A DNA stretch of 32,400 nucleotides. Source: JACKAN01 sp964502735 (lineage in GTDB: Bacteria; Bdellovibrionota; Bdellovibrionia; Bdellovibrionales; UBA1609). The stretch lies in the NCBI GenBank assembly GCA_964502735.1, contig CAZCYD010000032.1, forward strand, positions 1 through 32,400, written 5' to 3'. The notes beneath the pieces are model-generated. The model saw only the letters and a program-made list of their open reading frames with translations, was not told where the DNA came from and did not search any database. The first letter of the stretch is position 1. The number at the start of each line of letters is the position of its first letter. The translations under genes and the position numbers were made by a program. Below, piece after piece: positions 24,259 through 31,878 of the stretch.

Positions 24259-25166
24259 GCTTGAAGGGTATAGGGGACAGCAAAATAGGGTATATCGGAA
24301 GTTGTATAGCTCAGGGCCAAAAACTCGATGGAGTTAATTTGGCCTCACCTTATTTGCGCTCACAAAAGATCATTACAAAGTTAGGCCATAAATGTAGTCA
24401 TGTTTTTGATTTTGGTGATATTCAAGATTATAGCCTCAAGGCCTATAGGGAGTTGTCAAAAAATTGTCAAAAGAGTGCAGAGTTGTTTGACCTTACATTG
24501 ATAACAGGTGGAGATCACAGTCAAGCTATAGGGAGTATTCACGGCCTTAAGCGAGCAATGCCAAAATTAAAAATTATTTGGATTGATGCTCATGGTGATA
24601 TTAACACCCCTCAAACCTCTCTCTCGGGAAATCTTCATGGTATGCCACTTGCGGCTCTTCTAGGATTATTTAATTATGCAACCAATGAAAGTTGGTTTCA
24701 TCCAGTTTTGCGTCCCAACGATGTGGCTCTTCTGGGCGTTAGAGACCTGGATCCGGGTGAGATTATAACTCTACAAAAGCAGAATATCTTTGTTATGAGC
24801 ACTCAACAGGTGCAGGAAGTGGGAGTTGATTTGGCTGTAAAGATGGCATTACAATCAATAGATCCAATGTCGGAGAGTCCATTACATATTAGTTTTGACT
24901 TAGACTGTCTTAGTGAGGAGTACATTACCGCGACGGGTATTCGGGTTCGCGATGGTTTTAGCCCAGAAATGGCAATGAATCTTGTAAAGAATTTTGCATC
25001 TACAAATCGAGTAAAATCAATGGAGGTTGTTGAGTTTAACCCCTTATTGGCAAGTTCGGAAGAAGAACTCCAATTTTATACAAATTATATTTGTGATCTC
25101 TATCTTAACCTGATTCGAAGTCTAAATGTCAGTTTAAATGTCAATTTTAATTTGGATGTTATCTAA
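24249..25166 (+). CDS. Arginase
   Basis: The protein has 305 residues, the usual arginase length. It hydrolyses arginine to ornithine and urea using two manganese ions. All six metal ligands are present: His90 in GGDHS, Asp113, His115 and Asp117 in DAHGD, and Asp217 and Asp219 in SFDLD. The segments DINTP, SGNLHG, VRDLDPGE and MEVVEFNP match eukaryotic-type arginases closely. The DAHGD motif has Gly where DAHTD is usual, and the segment after SFDLD reads CLSEEY where GLDP is typical; both may alter loops near the active site. AGAGAGG at 24233-24240 precedes the ATG. The start overlaps olsA by ten bases. It may supply ornithine to OlsB. Agmatinase or formiminoglutamase are less likely. Confidence 0.88.
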   Translation: MSLSLKGIGDSKIGYIGSCIAQGQKLDGVNLASPYLRSQKIITKLGHKCSHVFDFGDIQDYSLKAYRELSKNCQKSAELFDLTLITGGDHSQAIGSIHGLKRAMPKLKIIWIDAHGDINTPQTSLSGNLHGMPLAALLGLFNYATNESWFHPVLRPNDVALLGVRDLDPGEIITLQKQNIFVMSTQQVQEVGVDLAVKMALQSIDPMSESPLHISFDLDCLSEEYITATGIRVRDGFSPEMAMNLVKNFASTNRVKSMEVVEFNPLLASSEEELQFYTNYICDLYLNLIRSLNVSLNVNFNLDVI

Positions 25167-25173
25167 ACTGGAG

Positions 25174-25202
25174 TTGCTTGAGTTCCAGTATGAGAATATA
25201 AT
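25174..25202 (+). promoter_or_regulatory. Sigma-70 type promoter just before an ATG
   Basis: TTGCTT (25174-25179), a 17-base spacer and TATAAT (25197-25202) form a near-ideal promoter. The ATG of the truncated protease gene is at 25211, eight bases after the -10 box, so the mRNA would have a leader of only zero to two bases. No ribosome-binding site precedes that ATG. Confidence 0.6.
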
Positions 25203-25210
25203 CCTTTTCG

Positions 25211-25615
25211 ATGGAAAATACAAATACTCACCATGAGACTCTTGCAAATAGAGCAAGACAAGTCATGAAAGCCGTTTTGCAAATTATTGTTGAGGGTTAT
25301 GATGGCAATGATATCCGATCAATTTTGAATCCCAGCTATAAGGTTCCACAAAATTGGACTGGTTCTGGCTTTTTTGTCAGAAATTCCTCCGGAAAAATAT
25401 ATATTCTTACTAATAGCCACGTCGTGTGTAATGCAGAAAAAATTCATGTCAAATCAGCAATTACGAGTGATGAAGTTTTTTCGGTTAAATTATCAGGATT
25501 AAAGCAAAATAATTCCAATGAGGTAGTTGTTAAGTTCTATAGTGGGGCAATTGCTGTTTTTCCTTTTAATGAGATAAATTCCCCATTGATTTTAGGAGAT
25601 AGTCATGAAAAATAA
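25211..25615 (+). CDS. Truncated Deg/HtrA-like serine protease, N-terminal half only
   Basis: The protein has 134 residues. GSGFFV, then IYILTNSHVV with the catalytic His70, followed by strands to LSGL, match the first barrel of trypsin-like Deg/HtrA proteases. The last residues, ILGDSHEK, match the family's LGDS-x-K segment, and the frame ends there. The expected DIALLK-type Asp segment is altered to NEVVVKF, and the whole second half with the GNSGGP serine is missing. No signal peptide is visible, so it would stay in the cytoplasm unless attached otherwise. The stop overlaps the FtsH start by 11 bases. It may be a degraded gene kept for its promoter and coupling, or a protease-like adaptor that binds but cannot cut. 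It is probably not a protease. Confidence 0.6.
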   Translation: MENTNTHHETLANRARQVMKAVLQIIVEGYDGNDIRSILNPSYKVPQNWTGSGFFVRNSSGKIYILTNSHVVCNAEKIHVKSAITSDEVFSVKLSGLKQNNSNEVVVKFYSGAIAVFPFNEINSPLILGDSHEK

Positions 25616-27443
25616 GGTTCCACAGCCTCCACCCCCCGTAGGAAGCAGTTATCTGTTTTACTTCTTTATTGGCTGGTTAGTTCTACTTTTTTTATTTCAG
25701 AGTCCTTTATTTTCTAATTATGTAAATATTAGTTATGATGAATTTCTAACTGAAGTGAAAACAGGAAACGTTAGAAAAGTTCTGCTATCAAATGAGGAGG
25801 TTGTCGGAGAATTTGTCGCTCCAAATAAAAATAATAAAAAAAATTTTAAGACGATAAGAGTTGACGATAAAGATTTAGTCTCGATTTTAAAAGAGCGAAA
25901 TGTGCAGATACAAGGGGTAAAGGAAAATCAATTTTGGAGTCAGATTTTATCATGGCTTATTCCTCTTCTGATCTTTTTCTATTTGGGAAGTTTATTGCTA
26001 GGTCGATTCGCAAAAGGTGGAAATGGATTTCTTTCTATTGGAAAGAGTAAGGCAAAAATTTATGTAGAAACAGATATAAAGGTGTCATTTGAAGATGTCG
26101 CGGGCGTTGACGAAGCTAAAGCTGAATTACAAGAGTTAGTTGATTTTTTAAAAAATCCAAGTCGCTACTCTCGGCTGGGAGGGCACGTGCCAAAGGGAGT
26201 GTTGCTTGTTGGTCCAACGGGGACCGGAAAAACATTATTGGCCAGAGCCGTGGCAGGTGAAGCGAATGTTCCGTTTTTTTCTATAAATGGATCTGAATTC
26301 GTTGAAATGTTTGTTGGTGTGGGAGCTGCCAGGGTCAGAGACCTATTTGAGCAAGCTAGAAATCGAGCTCCATGCATAGTTTTTATTGACGAATTAGATG
26401 CCTTGGGAAAGTCGAGAGCCCTCTCTTCACTACATGGAGGTGGAAACGATGAGAAGGAGCAGACACTTAATCAACTTTTAGCTGAGTTAGATGGGTTTGA
26501 CTCCTCGACGGGTGTAATTTTACTATCCGCAACGAATCGTCCTGAAGTTTTAGATCCAGCACTTATGAGGCCAGGTCGATTTGATAGGCAGGTACTTGTT
26601 GACAATCCTGATAAAAATGGACGAGTGGCTATTTTGAAAGTTCATATTAAAAAAATAAAAGCAGAAGAGTCTTTGCCTTTAGATAAAATTGCAGGCTTAA
26701 CAGCAGGATTTTCCGGTGCAGATTTGGCAAACTTGGTGAATGAGGCCGCTCTAGTTGCGACGAGAAGAAATGCCAATAAGGTAGAAGAGTCTGATTTTAC
26801 CTCTGCATTTGAACGAATTGTTGCCGGTCTTGAGAGCGGAAAAAGAATTATTAACATTAAAGAGCGCGAGCGAGTAGCATATCACGAAATTGGTCATGCT
26901 GTAACAGCTATAGCTCTGGGCTGCCAAGATAAGGTCCATAAAGTCAGCATTATACCTAGAGGGGTGGGGGCTTTGGGATACACAATGCAGAGATTAGAAG
27001 AGGATAGACATCTTATTTCTCAAAATGAACTTATGACAAAGATTGCAGTTTTATTGGGAGGAAGAGCTTCAGAAAAGCTTTTTCTTAAAGATGTTTCGAG
27101 TGGGGCTGGTGACGATTTAATCAAAGCTAGTGATATTGCGAGAACCATGGTGACTCAATTGGGCATGAGTCAGGAGCTAGGGCTCACAACCTACGAACGT
27201 TCGACTCAAGGGTTTCTCAGGGGAGCGATGGCCTCAACTGTACAAAATCAACCTTATAGTGACGAGACAGCTAAAAAAATTGACGCTGAAGTTAAATCTA
27301 TTTTGGATATTGCCTTTAAAAGAAGTTTGGAGGCTTTAGAAAAGAATAGAGAAGCCATAAGTCTATTGGTCGAGTCCTTGCTCGAAAAAGAAACTCTTAC
27401 CGAAAAAGAAATAGAGGAGGTTACCATCCATAAAACTGTATAA
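25605..27443 (+). CDS. ftsH: ATP-dependent zinc metalloprotease FtsH
   Basis: The protein has 612 residues. Two membrane spans lie at about 15-33 and 113-132 with a periplasmic domain between them. The AAA+ module has Walker A GPTGTGKT (203-210; the common form is GPPGTGKT), Walker B IVFIDELD (258-265), the pore stretch FVEMFVGVGAARVRDLF, and the second region of homology ATNRPEVLDPALMRPGRFDR. The zinc site is HEIGH (427-431; HEAGH is usual), with the third ligand probably Asp504 in GAGDDL. FtsH extracts and degrades membrane and short-lived proteins. AGGAGA before the ATG is strong. It is translationally coupled to the half-protease gene; they share one promoter. Since low-copy genomes often hold several ftsH genes, this may be an accessory copy. 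Confidence 0.93.
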   Translation: MKNKVPQPPPPVGSSYLFYFFIGWLVLLFLFQSPLFSNYVNISYDEFLTEVKTGNVRKVLLSNEEVVGEFVAPNKNNKKNFKTIRVDDKDLVSILKERNVQIQGVKENQFWSQILSWLIPLLIFFYLGSLLLGRFAKGGNGFLSIGKSKAKIYVETDIKVSFEDVAGVDEAKAELQELVDFLKNPSRYSRLGGHVPKGVLLVGPTGTGKTLLARAVAGEANVPFFSINGSEFVEMFVGVGAARVRDLFEQARNRAPCIVFIDELDALGKSRALSSLHGGGNDEKEQTLNQLLAELDGFDSSTGVILLSATNRPEVLDPALMRPGRFDRQVLVDNPDKNGRVAILKVHIKKIKAEESLPLDKIAGLTAGFSGADLANLVNEAALVATRRNANKVEESDFTSAFERIVAGLESGKRIINIKERERVAYHEIGHAVTAIALGCQDKVHKVSIIPRGVGALGYTMQRLEEDRHLISQNELMTKIAVLLGGRASEKLFLKDVSSGAGDDLIKASDIARTMVTQLGMSQELGLTTYERSTQGFLRGAMASTVQNQPYSDETAKKIDAEVKSILDIAFKRSLEALEKNREAISLLVESLLEKETLTEKEIEEVTIHKTV

Positions 27444-27467
27444 TTAGCAGTGCTATGTTAACAGTTT
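27433..27467. terminator. Hairpin between convergent ftsH and thiF-like genes
   Basis: AAACTGT (27433-27439) pairs with ACAGTTT (27461-27467) around the two stop codons. The right side is followed by T-rich sequence (TACTTTTTCT). It may serve both strands, but the loop is long and the stem short. Confidence 0.3.
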
Positions 27468-28318
27468 AAATACTTTTTCTTAGCGATATGAAATTTGAAT
27501 TTTTGTTTTAAGCTAGAATTTCCTTGAGGTAAATAGGCAGTGGTGAACTTACGTCTTCTAAAGTCTAGATGTTGAGCCCATGGAGCCAACTTTAGCTCAT
27601 GGGGCCATAACAGAGCCTGAAGTGTTGCTGTAGTTATAAAACCCGTGCAAGCTTTAATGCCAGAAATAATCGATGGCCCTGATTTTTCTTTAATTTTAAT
27701 AGCCTTATTGGGCATGTACTTGATTTGATGTGCACCGACGCCAAACCCTAAGGCAAATAGCAAGGCTTTTTCATGCATGCTTTTTCCAAGGTCAAAACGA
27801 AAATAATTTTCAAAATTCATACTCGTAGAATTGAAGGCGAGAAATCCCGCTCCGAAGCCTAGTGGTACACTAGCCAAAACAACAAGTCCATTATTTTGAC
27901 ATTCTTCTATAAGAATTTGATGTGCATCTAAAACAAAAAAATCCATGCCATCTATGACTAAATCACAGTCTTGAATAAAATCTTTAACATTATTTTGAGA
28001 AATAGGTTTGTCATAAACACAAATATTACAATCAGGATTGATTGCAAGGGCCATTGATTTCATTGTTTCAGTTTTTTTCTTATTGAGAGAATTTATATTG
28101 GCACCAAATTGTCTATTAAAATTTACTAACTCAAAATTATCAATGTCGCAAATTTTAAAATTTTGGAATCCAATTCTTAGTAAGCTGATAAGATACTCAC
28201 TACCGACTCCGCCCATACCAGCAATTCCAATGCGCAACTGACTGACTAAGCTTTGCTCATCTTGTGTTAACAAACCTAAATTTCTTGAGTAGGCAGTTTT
28301 GTAATCAAATGAGTTCAT
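27458..28318 (-). CDS. ThiF/MoeB/E1-like adenylyltransferase
   Basis: The protein has 286 residues. The Rossmann ATP-binding motif GMGGVGSEY (34-42), DIDNFELVNFNRQ with its conserved Asp, Asn and Arg-Gln, the KKKTETMK segment, INPDC and DLVIDGMD follow the E1/ThiF superfamily, which activates a C-terminal carboxylate with ATP. No Cys-x-x-Cys zinc pairs are seen. The Cys in IKACTGF may be the sulfur- or thioester-forming residue, but this is uncertain. The C-terminal 80 residues (from LWPHELKLAPWAQHL) are basic and not familiar. No ubiquitin-like or ThiS-like partner is encoded nearby, so the substrate is unknown. It overlaps the methyltransferase gene by four bases (ATGA). Candidates are thiamin or molybdopterin sulfur transfer, tRNA t6A cyclisation (TcdA), or peptide modification. 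Confidence 0.75.
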   Translation of the reverse strand: MNSFDYKTAYSRNLGLLTQDEQSLVSQLRIGIAGMGGVGSEYLISLLRIGFQNFKICDIDNFELVNFNRQFGANINSLNKKKTETMKSMALAINPDCNICVYDKPISQNNVKDFIQDCDLVIDGMDFFVLDAHQILIEECQNNGLVVLASVPLGFGAGFLAFNSTSMNFENYFRFDLGKSMHEKALLFALGFGVGAHQIKYMPNKAIKIKEKSGPSIISGIKACTGFITTATLQALLWPHELKLAPWAQHLDFRRRKFTTAYLPQGNSSLKQKFKFHIAKKKYLNC

Positions 28319-29142
28319 GTTGACCTCTTTTCACCTAAGGCAAATATTGCACCAGTAGAGAAGAAAAGTTCTCCTTTAGACGAGGACTCTTCAAGTTTTG
28401 ATTTTAAATCTGAAATTTCGTCCCTTAAATGAGGTAAAAGCGACGATTTAAAACCAAAAGTTAAATTCCATAGAGTGGAAAAATCAACTTCTAAACTGGA
28501 GAAGGTAAAACTCTTTGAGCGCAGGACATGAAATCCAGATTGTCTAAGCAAAAAATTTAGCTTCCGGCCAACATGTCGGTCTCCCCCCATTTTTTTTTGT
28601 TCACGATAAACAAGTTCAAGTAGTTTTTGTAGTTTGTCGCTATGAGGGTAGCAAAAAACAATTTGATCATCGCTATCAAGGATAGCAATTCTTCCCCCAT
28701 CTATTAGCTGATGGTGAGTTGCTAAAATTATTTCTTGAGGGAATGAAATATGTTGTAGAACAAAGCGAACATAAGAAAAATCATAATTGGAGTCTAATTT
28801 CGGAAGAATATCTGTAGCATTACCTATTTTCAGCTCATTATTTTTATGAAGGTTTTTTTTAAAAAATCTATCATGCCAAATTTTGGAGAATACTTCATCG
28901 GTTTCAATACATGTCAGTTTTCCATTTGGGGTTAATTTCATTATCAATTCGCTTACAGCTCCGGTGCCACTGCCAATCTCAATAACGTTGTGAGAGGGTT
29001 TTAAACCAGATGCTTTTAAAATTTGTGATTCGAGTTCTTCAAAATTGGACTGCTGAAGTTCAAGTCTTTTTTTTTCAGACTCAAGGTCCTTAAATCCTGA
29101 TGATTTATAGGAGCCTAAATTGGCATTTGACTCATTACTCAT
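28315..29142 (-). CDS. Class I SAM-dependent methyltransferase
   Basis: The protein has 275 residues. Motif I is VIEIGSGTG, followed by the acidic end of strand 2 (CIETDE), the strand-4 region YVRFVLQHIS, and a C-terminal helical part, as in small-molecule methyltransferases. The ATG at 29142 has the strong site GAGGTG just upstream. A longer reading from 29226 adds 28 residues without similarity or ribosome-binding site. Its stop overlaps the ThiF-like start, so the two proteins are made together and likely act on one substrate. The target is not predictable; a carboxylate or small metabolite methyl ester is a guess that would suit a partner that activates carboxylates. It is divergent from the regulator gene. 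Confidence 0.75.
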   Translation of the reverse strand: MSNESNANLGSYKSSGFKDLESEKKRLELQQSNFEELESQILKASGLKPSHNVIEIGSGTGAVSELIMKLTPNGKLTCIETDEVFSKIWHDRFFKKNLHKNNELKIGNATDILPKLDSNYDFSYVRFVLQHISFPQEIILATHHQLIDGGRIAILDSDDQIVFCYPHSDKLQKLLELVYREQKKMGGDRHVGRKLNFLLRQSGFHVLRSKSFTFSSLEVDFSTLWNLTFGFKSSLLPHLRDEISDLKSKLEESSSKGELFFSTGAIFALGEKRST

Positions 29143-29264
29143 GTTCACCTCACCCTTTGTAATCTTCATAAGATTATTTGAACAACGTATTTTATTATAG
29201 GTCTTATTATTTTTATTTGTATACATTAATTCTTCTGAGTATTATCAGTCTCGGGGATTTATAA
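29143..29264. promoter_or_regulatory. Divergent promoter region
   Basis: This 122-base AT-rich spacer separates the methyltransferase gene (minus) from the regulator gene (plus). Promoters for both must lie here. GGGGA at 29254-29258 may be the regulator's ribosome-binding site. The layout suggests the regulator may control the pair, but no clear dyad was found. Confidence 0.35.
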
Positions 29265-30227
29265 ATGGACTATAGTCGAATTAAGAGAGAGCTGATTGAA
29301 GTATTGCGTGGTGATTTTACTCAATTAGAGTTTAGTCAAATGTTGGGATATCATTACAACCAAGCTCATAAGTGGGAAGCTGACCTTAAAAAATTAAAAT
29401 ACGTCGAGTTCTTACATATATGTAAAGTAGTCAATATTGATATTCAGATTATATTTTCGAAATACTTCCTTTTCCGCCCTCCGTATAGTTTTGTAAAATT
29501 ATATGAGGCTGTAAAGGGAAGAGACAGTAAAGAAATAGTGTCGAGTAAATTAGGGGTAAGTTTGCCGCGTCTTGAGCGTTGGTTAAAGGGAGATTCTTCT
29601 CCTGAAGTAGAAATTGTTTTTAAGCTTATCGATACCTATTCGGAAGTTTTGGTTGATCTATTAGATGATATAACTCACCCCAATAGAGTAAAATATTGGG
29701 CTGAGTTATCAAGTAAAAGAATATCGTTAAAATCCCTTTTCTCTCAATTTCCAGTAACGGCAGGCATTATGGCCTCCTTAAGCACAGAAGATTATTTGAG
29801 GAGTTCTCTCAGTAACGAGGAGTATTTTTCTAAAATGTTCGATTGTGATGTTGAGTATATTCGTATTATTTTTAATAGCTTGTTGAAGAATCAAATTATT
29901 TCAGAAGATTCAGCGGTCAGAGGGAAATTCAAGAGGATTCGAGACCGAGTTGACCTCAATGGTTTGAGCTTTGACGATATGTTAAATATAGATATTTTTT
30001 GGTCGGAGAGAACACTGAATAAAATGAAAAATGAAATTCGTAAAGATCAAAAAGTCGCTTCTCATTCCTATTCGGCTTTTCGAATTGCGGCTATGTCAGA
30101 ACAGGCCGCCTCTGAAATTAAGGAGCTATTGGCGCAGACCCAGGATAAGGTTCTTCAAATAATTGAATCTGACACTAAGCCCAAAGAAGTCGTTAAAGTT
30201 TACACCTGCCATTCTTTAGATATGTAA
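29265..30227 (+). CDS. Helix-turn-helix regulator, TIGR02147/DUF4423-like
   Basis: The protein has 320 residues. Residues 1-60 form a helix-turn-helix of XRE character (FTQLEFSQMLGYHYNQAHKWE), and a second copy follows at about 75-115 (KEIVSSKLGVSLPRLERWLKG). The remaining 200 residues are helical, with the MNSLL-like IIFNSLLKNQII and FKRIRDR segments seen in the TIGR02147 group common in Bdellovibrionota and Fibrobacterota. A DNA-binding regulator is the likely role; whether it also uses an effector cannot be seen. It is placed divergently from the methyltransferase-ThiF pair and upstream of the acyl-amino-acid synthase, so either could be a target. GGGGAT lies a short way before the ATG. 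Confidence 0.6.
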   Translation: MDYSRIKRELIEVLRGDFTQLEFSQMLGYHYNQAHKWEADLKKLKYVEFLHICKVVNIDIQIIFSKYFLFRPPYSFVKLYEAVKGRDSKEIVSSKLGVSLPRLERWLKGDSSPEVEIVFKLIDTYSEVLVDLLDDITHPNRVKYWAELSSKRISLKSLFSQFPVTAGIMASLSTEDYLRSSLSNEEYFSKMFDCDVEYIRIIFNSLLKNQIISEDSAVRGKFKRIRDRVDLNGLSFDDMLNIDIFWSERTLNKMKNEIRKDQKVASHSYSAFRIAAMSEQAASEIKELLAQTQDKVLQIIESDTKPKEVVKVYTCHSLDM

Positions 30228-30506
30228 TATTTATTGTTAATAATCACCATTTTTAAAAAAATATTATTAATATTAGATAACAGGACGATTGTTTTAATTT
30301 GATAGATCTTCAAAACTTCTTACTAAGAGTATCTTTCGATAAGTAGTTCGGGTTGTAATACGTTCTATTAGTTATTAATTATTTTTTTACCAATTTCCGT
30401 TTTAAAATGAGACCTTCATTCTAAAAATAAAATTATTAATTTATAATTAGAGATTGAGCTACCAGTATGTAAATTAGTGCCGATTAAAGGCATATCGAGT
30501 TGCAAT
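30228..30506 (+). promoter_or_regulatory. AT-rich leader of the FeeM-PilZ gene
   Basis: A very AT-rich gap of about 280 bases before the synthase gene, rich in TTAATA and ATTATT runs. It must hold the promoter, but I cannot single out one -35/-10 pair. No gene or hairpin of note was found. Confidence 0.3.
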
Positions 30507-31760
30507 ATGAAATATCGCCTATTTATTTGGATCTATAATATTCTGCCTAGAAGACTACGAAATCAATTGGCAAAATTTTTTATAGAACTGCCGGAGTTTC
30601 CGCCTGATGGTGTTAACTTTGAAGTTGCACATTCTGAGAAGGATTTAAATCAAGCATTTACGCTGCTGCATGATGCTATGATAGAATCAGGTTCAGGAAA
30701 GGTGCTTCCAAATGGGATGAGAATTCCGGTTAATCTGTTGCTCCCCTCTACAGCTATATTAGTAGCTAAAAAAGAGGACAGAGTTATAGCTATGATGGCT
30801 ATTGTCCTAAATAGTGGACTCAAGCTGCCAAGCGAGAAATTATTGATAGAGTCTCAATGTATAGATAAGCTACCAGGACAATCACGAAATGTTGAATTTT
30901 GTTCGCTAGCTATAGATCCAAAGTCCCGAGGAGTTAAAGGTCAATTGCTATTTTACCTATTTAAGTTTGCTTTTGAGATTTCTATCTCAATTTTTAAAGC
31001 CGACCATATTCTGGCCGTAGTAAGACCGTGGCGAGTTCCTCTGTACGAAGCTATTTTGGGTTTTCGAGATATTTCTAGAAAATCAATTAGCTCACCTTTA
31101 ATTGCTTTGGGAGCCAAAGTTCGAGTGTTGTCTTTAGAACTGAAAGATTTGAAACTCAAGGTCTACAAAGAATATTCTGGAGTTAAAAAGAAAAGAGATA
31201 TATTTAATTTTTTCTTTAATAAACAAGAGTCTTGTTTCCAGTTTAAAGAGTTTAGATTTCATGGAGCCTATTTAAGAAGTTACAATGAGAGTATTTTAAA
31301 AAATATTTTTATCGAGAAGGGAGAAGTTTTTAAACAAGTACAAGTGACCGAACTTCCAGTATTGCTACAAATATTTAAACAAATCAAAGATCGACCAGTT
31401 GGAGTGACGGATATTTTTAATCTTGAAGCCATGAGAAGAGATATTCGTTTTGATATTATTCTTAATGGTAAGATTGAGAACGGAGTCGAATTTGTTCCTC
31501 TAACTATTCTTAATATTTCTAAGCATGGTTTACTTATTCAGACTCACATGTCTATTCTCAAGTCTAAGACTTATCTAGCTAAGGTATCAGTGGGACCTTT
31601 TGAGATTGCTAATTTAAAATTTAAAATAATTAGGAGTCAAAACGATTATCATGGAGTTAAAATTGTAGAGAGTTGCCCCATTTGGCGTGACTTTATTGAG
31701 TTTATAGAGTCAAGTCGGGATCAGAACTTATCCGGTATGATATACTCCAAGGTTGTGTAG
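30507..31760 (+). CDS. FeeM-like N-acyl amino acid synthase fused to a PilZ domain
   Basis: The protein has 417 residues. The first 220 form a GNAT-type fold close to N-acyl amino acid synthase FeeM and autoinducer synthases: the AFTLLHDAMIESG helix, VLPNGMRIP, a TAILVAKK strand, and VEFCSLAIDPKSRG in the acyl-carrier binding part. From about residue 300 a PilZ domain follows, with RRDIRF (R-x-x-x-R type) and NISKHGLL (the N/D-x-S-x-x-G part), the residues that hold c-di-GMP. The enzyme would join a fatty acid from acyl carrier protein to an amino acid, perhaps under c-di-GMP control. A basic, amphipathic N-terminus may contact the membrane. I chose the ATG at 30507 (GAG 7 bases before); the GTG at 30477 adds ten residues. 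Low GC matches its neighbours. Confidence 0.68.
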   Translation: MKYRLFIWIYNILPRRLRNQLAKFFIELPEFPPDGVNFEVAHSEKDLNQAFTLLHDAMIESGSGKVLPNGMRIPVNLLLPSTAILVAKKEDRVIAMMAIVLNSGLKLPSEKLLIESQCIDKLPGQSRNVEFCSLAIDPKSRGVKGQLLFYLFKFAFEISISIFKADHILAVVRPWRVPLYEAILGFRDISRKSISSPLIALGAKVRVLSLELKDLKLKVYKEYSGVKKKRDIFNFFFNKQESCFQFKEFRFHGAYLRSYNESILKNIFIEKGEVFKQVQVTELPVLLQIFKQIKDRPVGVTDIFNLEAMRRDIRFDIILNGKIENGVEFVPLTILNISKHGLLIQTHMSILKSKTYLAKVSVGPFEIANLKFKIIRSQNDYHGVKIVESCPIWRDFIEFIESSRDQNLSGMIYSKVV

Positions 31761-31797
31761 TTAAGGCCTATGCGACATCTCTAACATAAACCGAGTA

Positions 31798-31868
31798 GCC
31801 GAGGCAGGCGCAACGCGCCGCCCTCAGCCCTCTCCGAACCGTACGTGCAGATTTCCTGCATACGGCTC
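31798..31868 (-). ncRNA. Group II intron domains V and VI
   Basis: Domain V lies at 31836-31868: on the minus strand it begins GAGCCGTATGC and ends CGTACGGTTC, the conserved hairpin carrying the catalytic triad region. Domain VI follows at 31798-31828 as a stem (GCTGAGG with CCTCGGC) capped by GGCGC and GCGCC. The branch-point A should lie in the CTAC just beyond the stem. These elements look intact, unlike the protein gene. Confidence 0.85.
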
Positions 31869-31878
31869 TCCAATCAAG

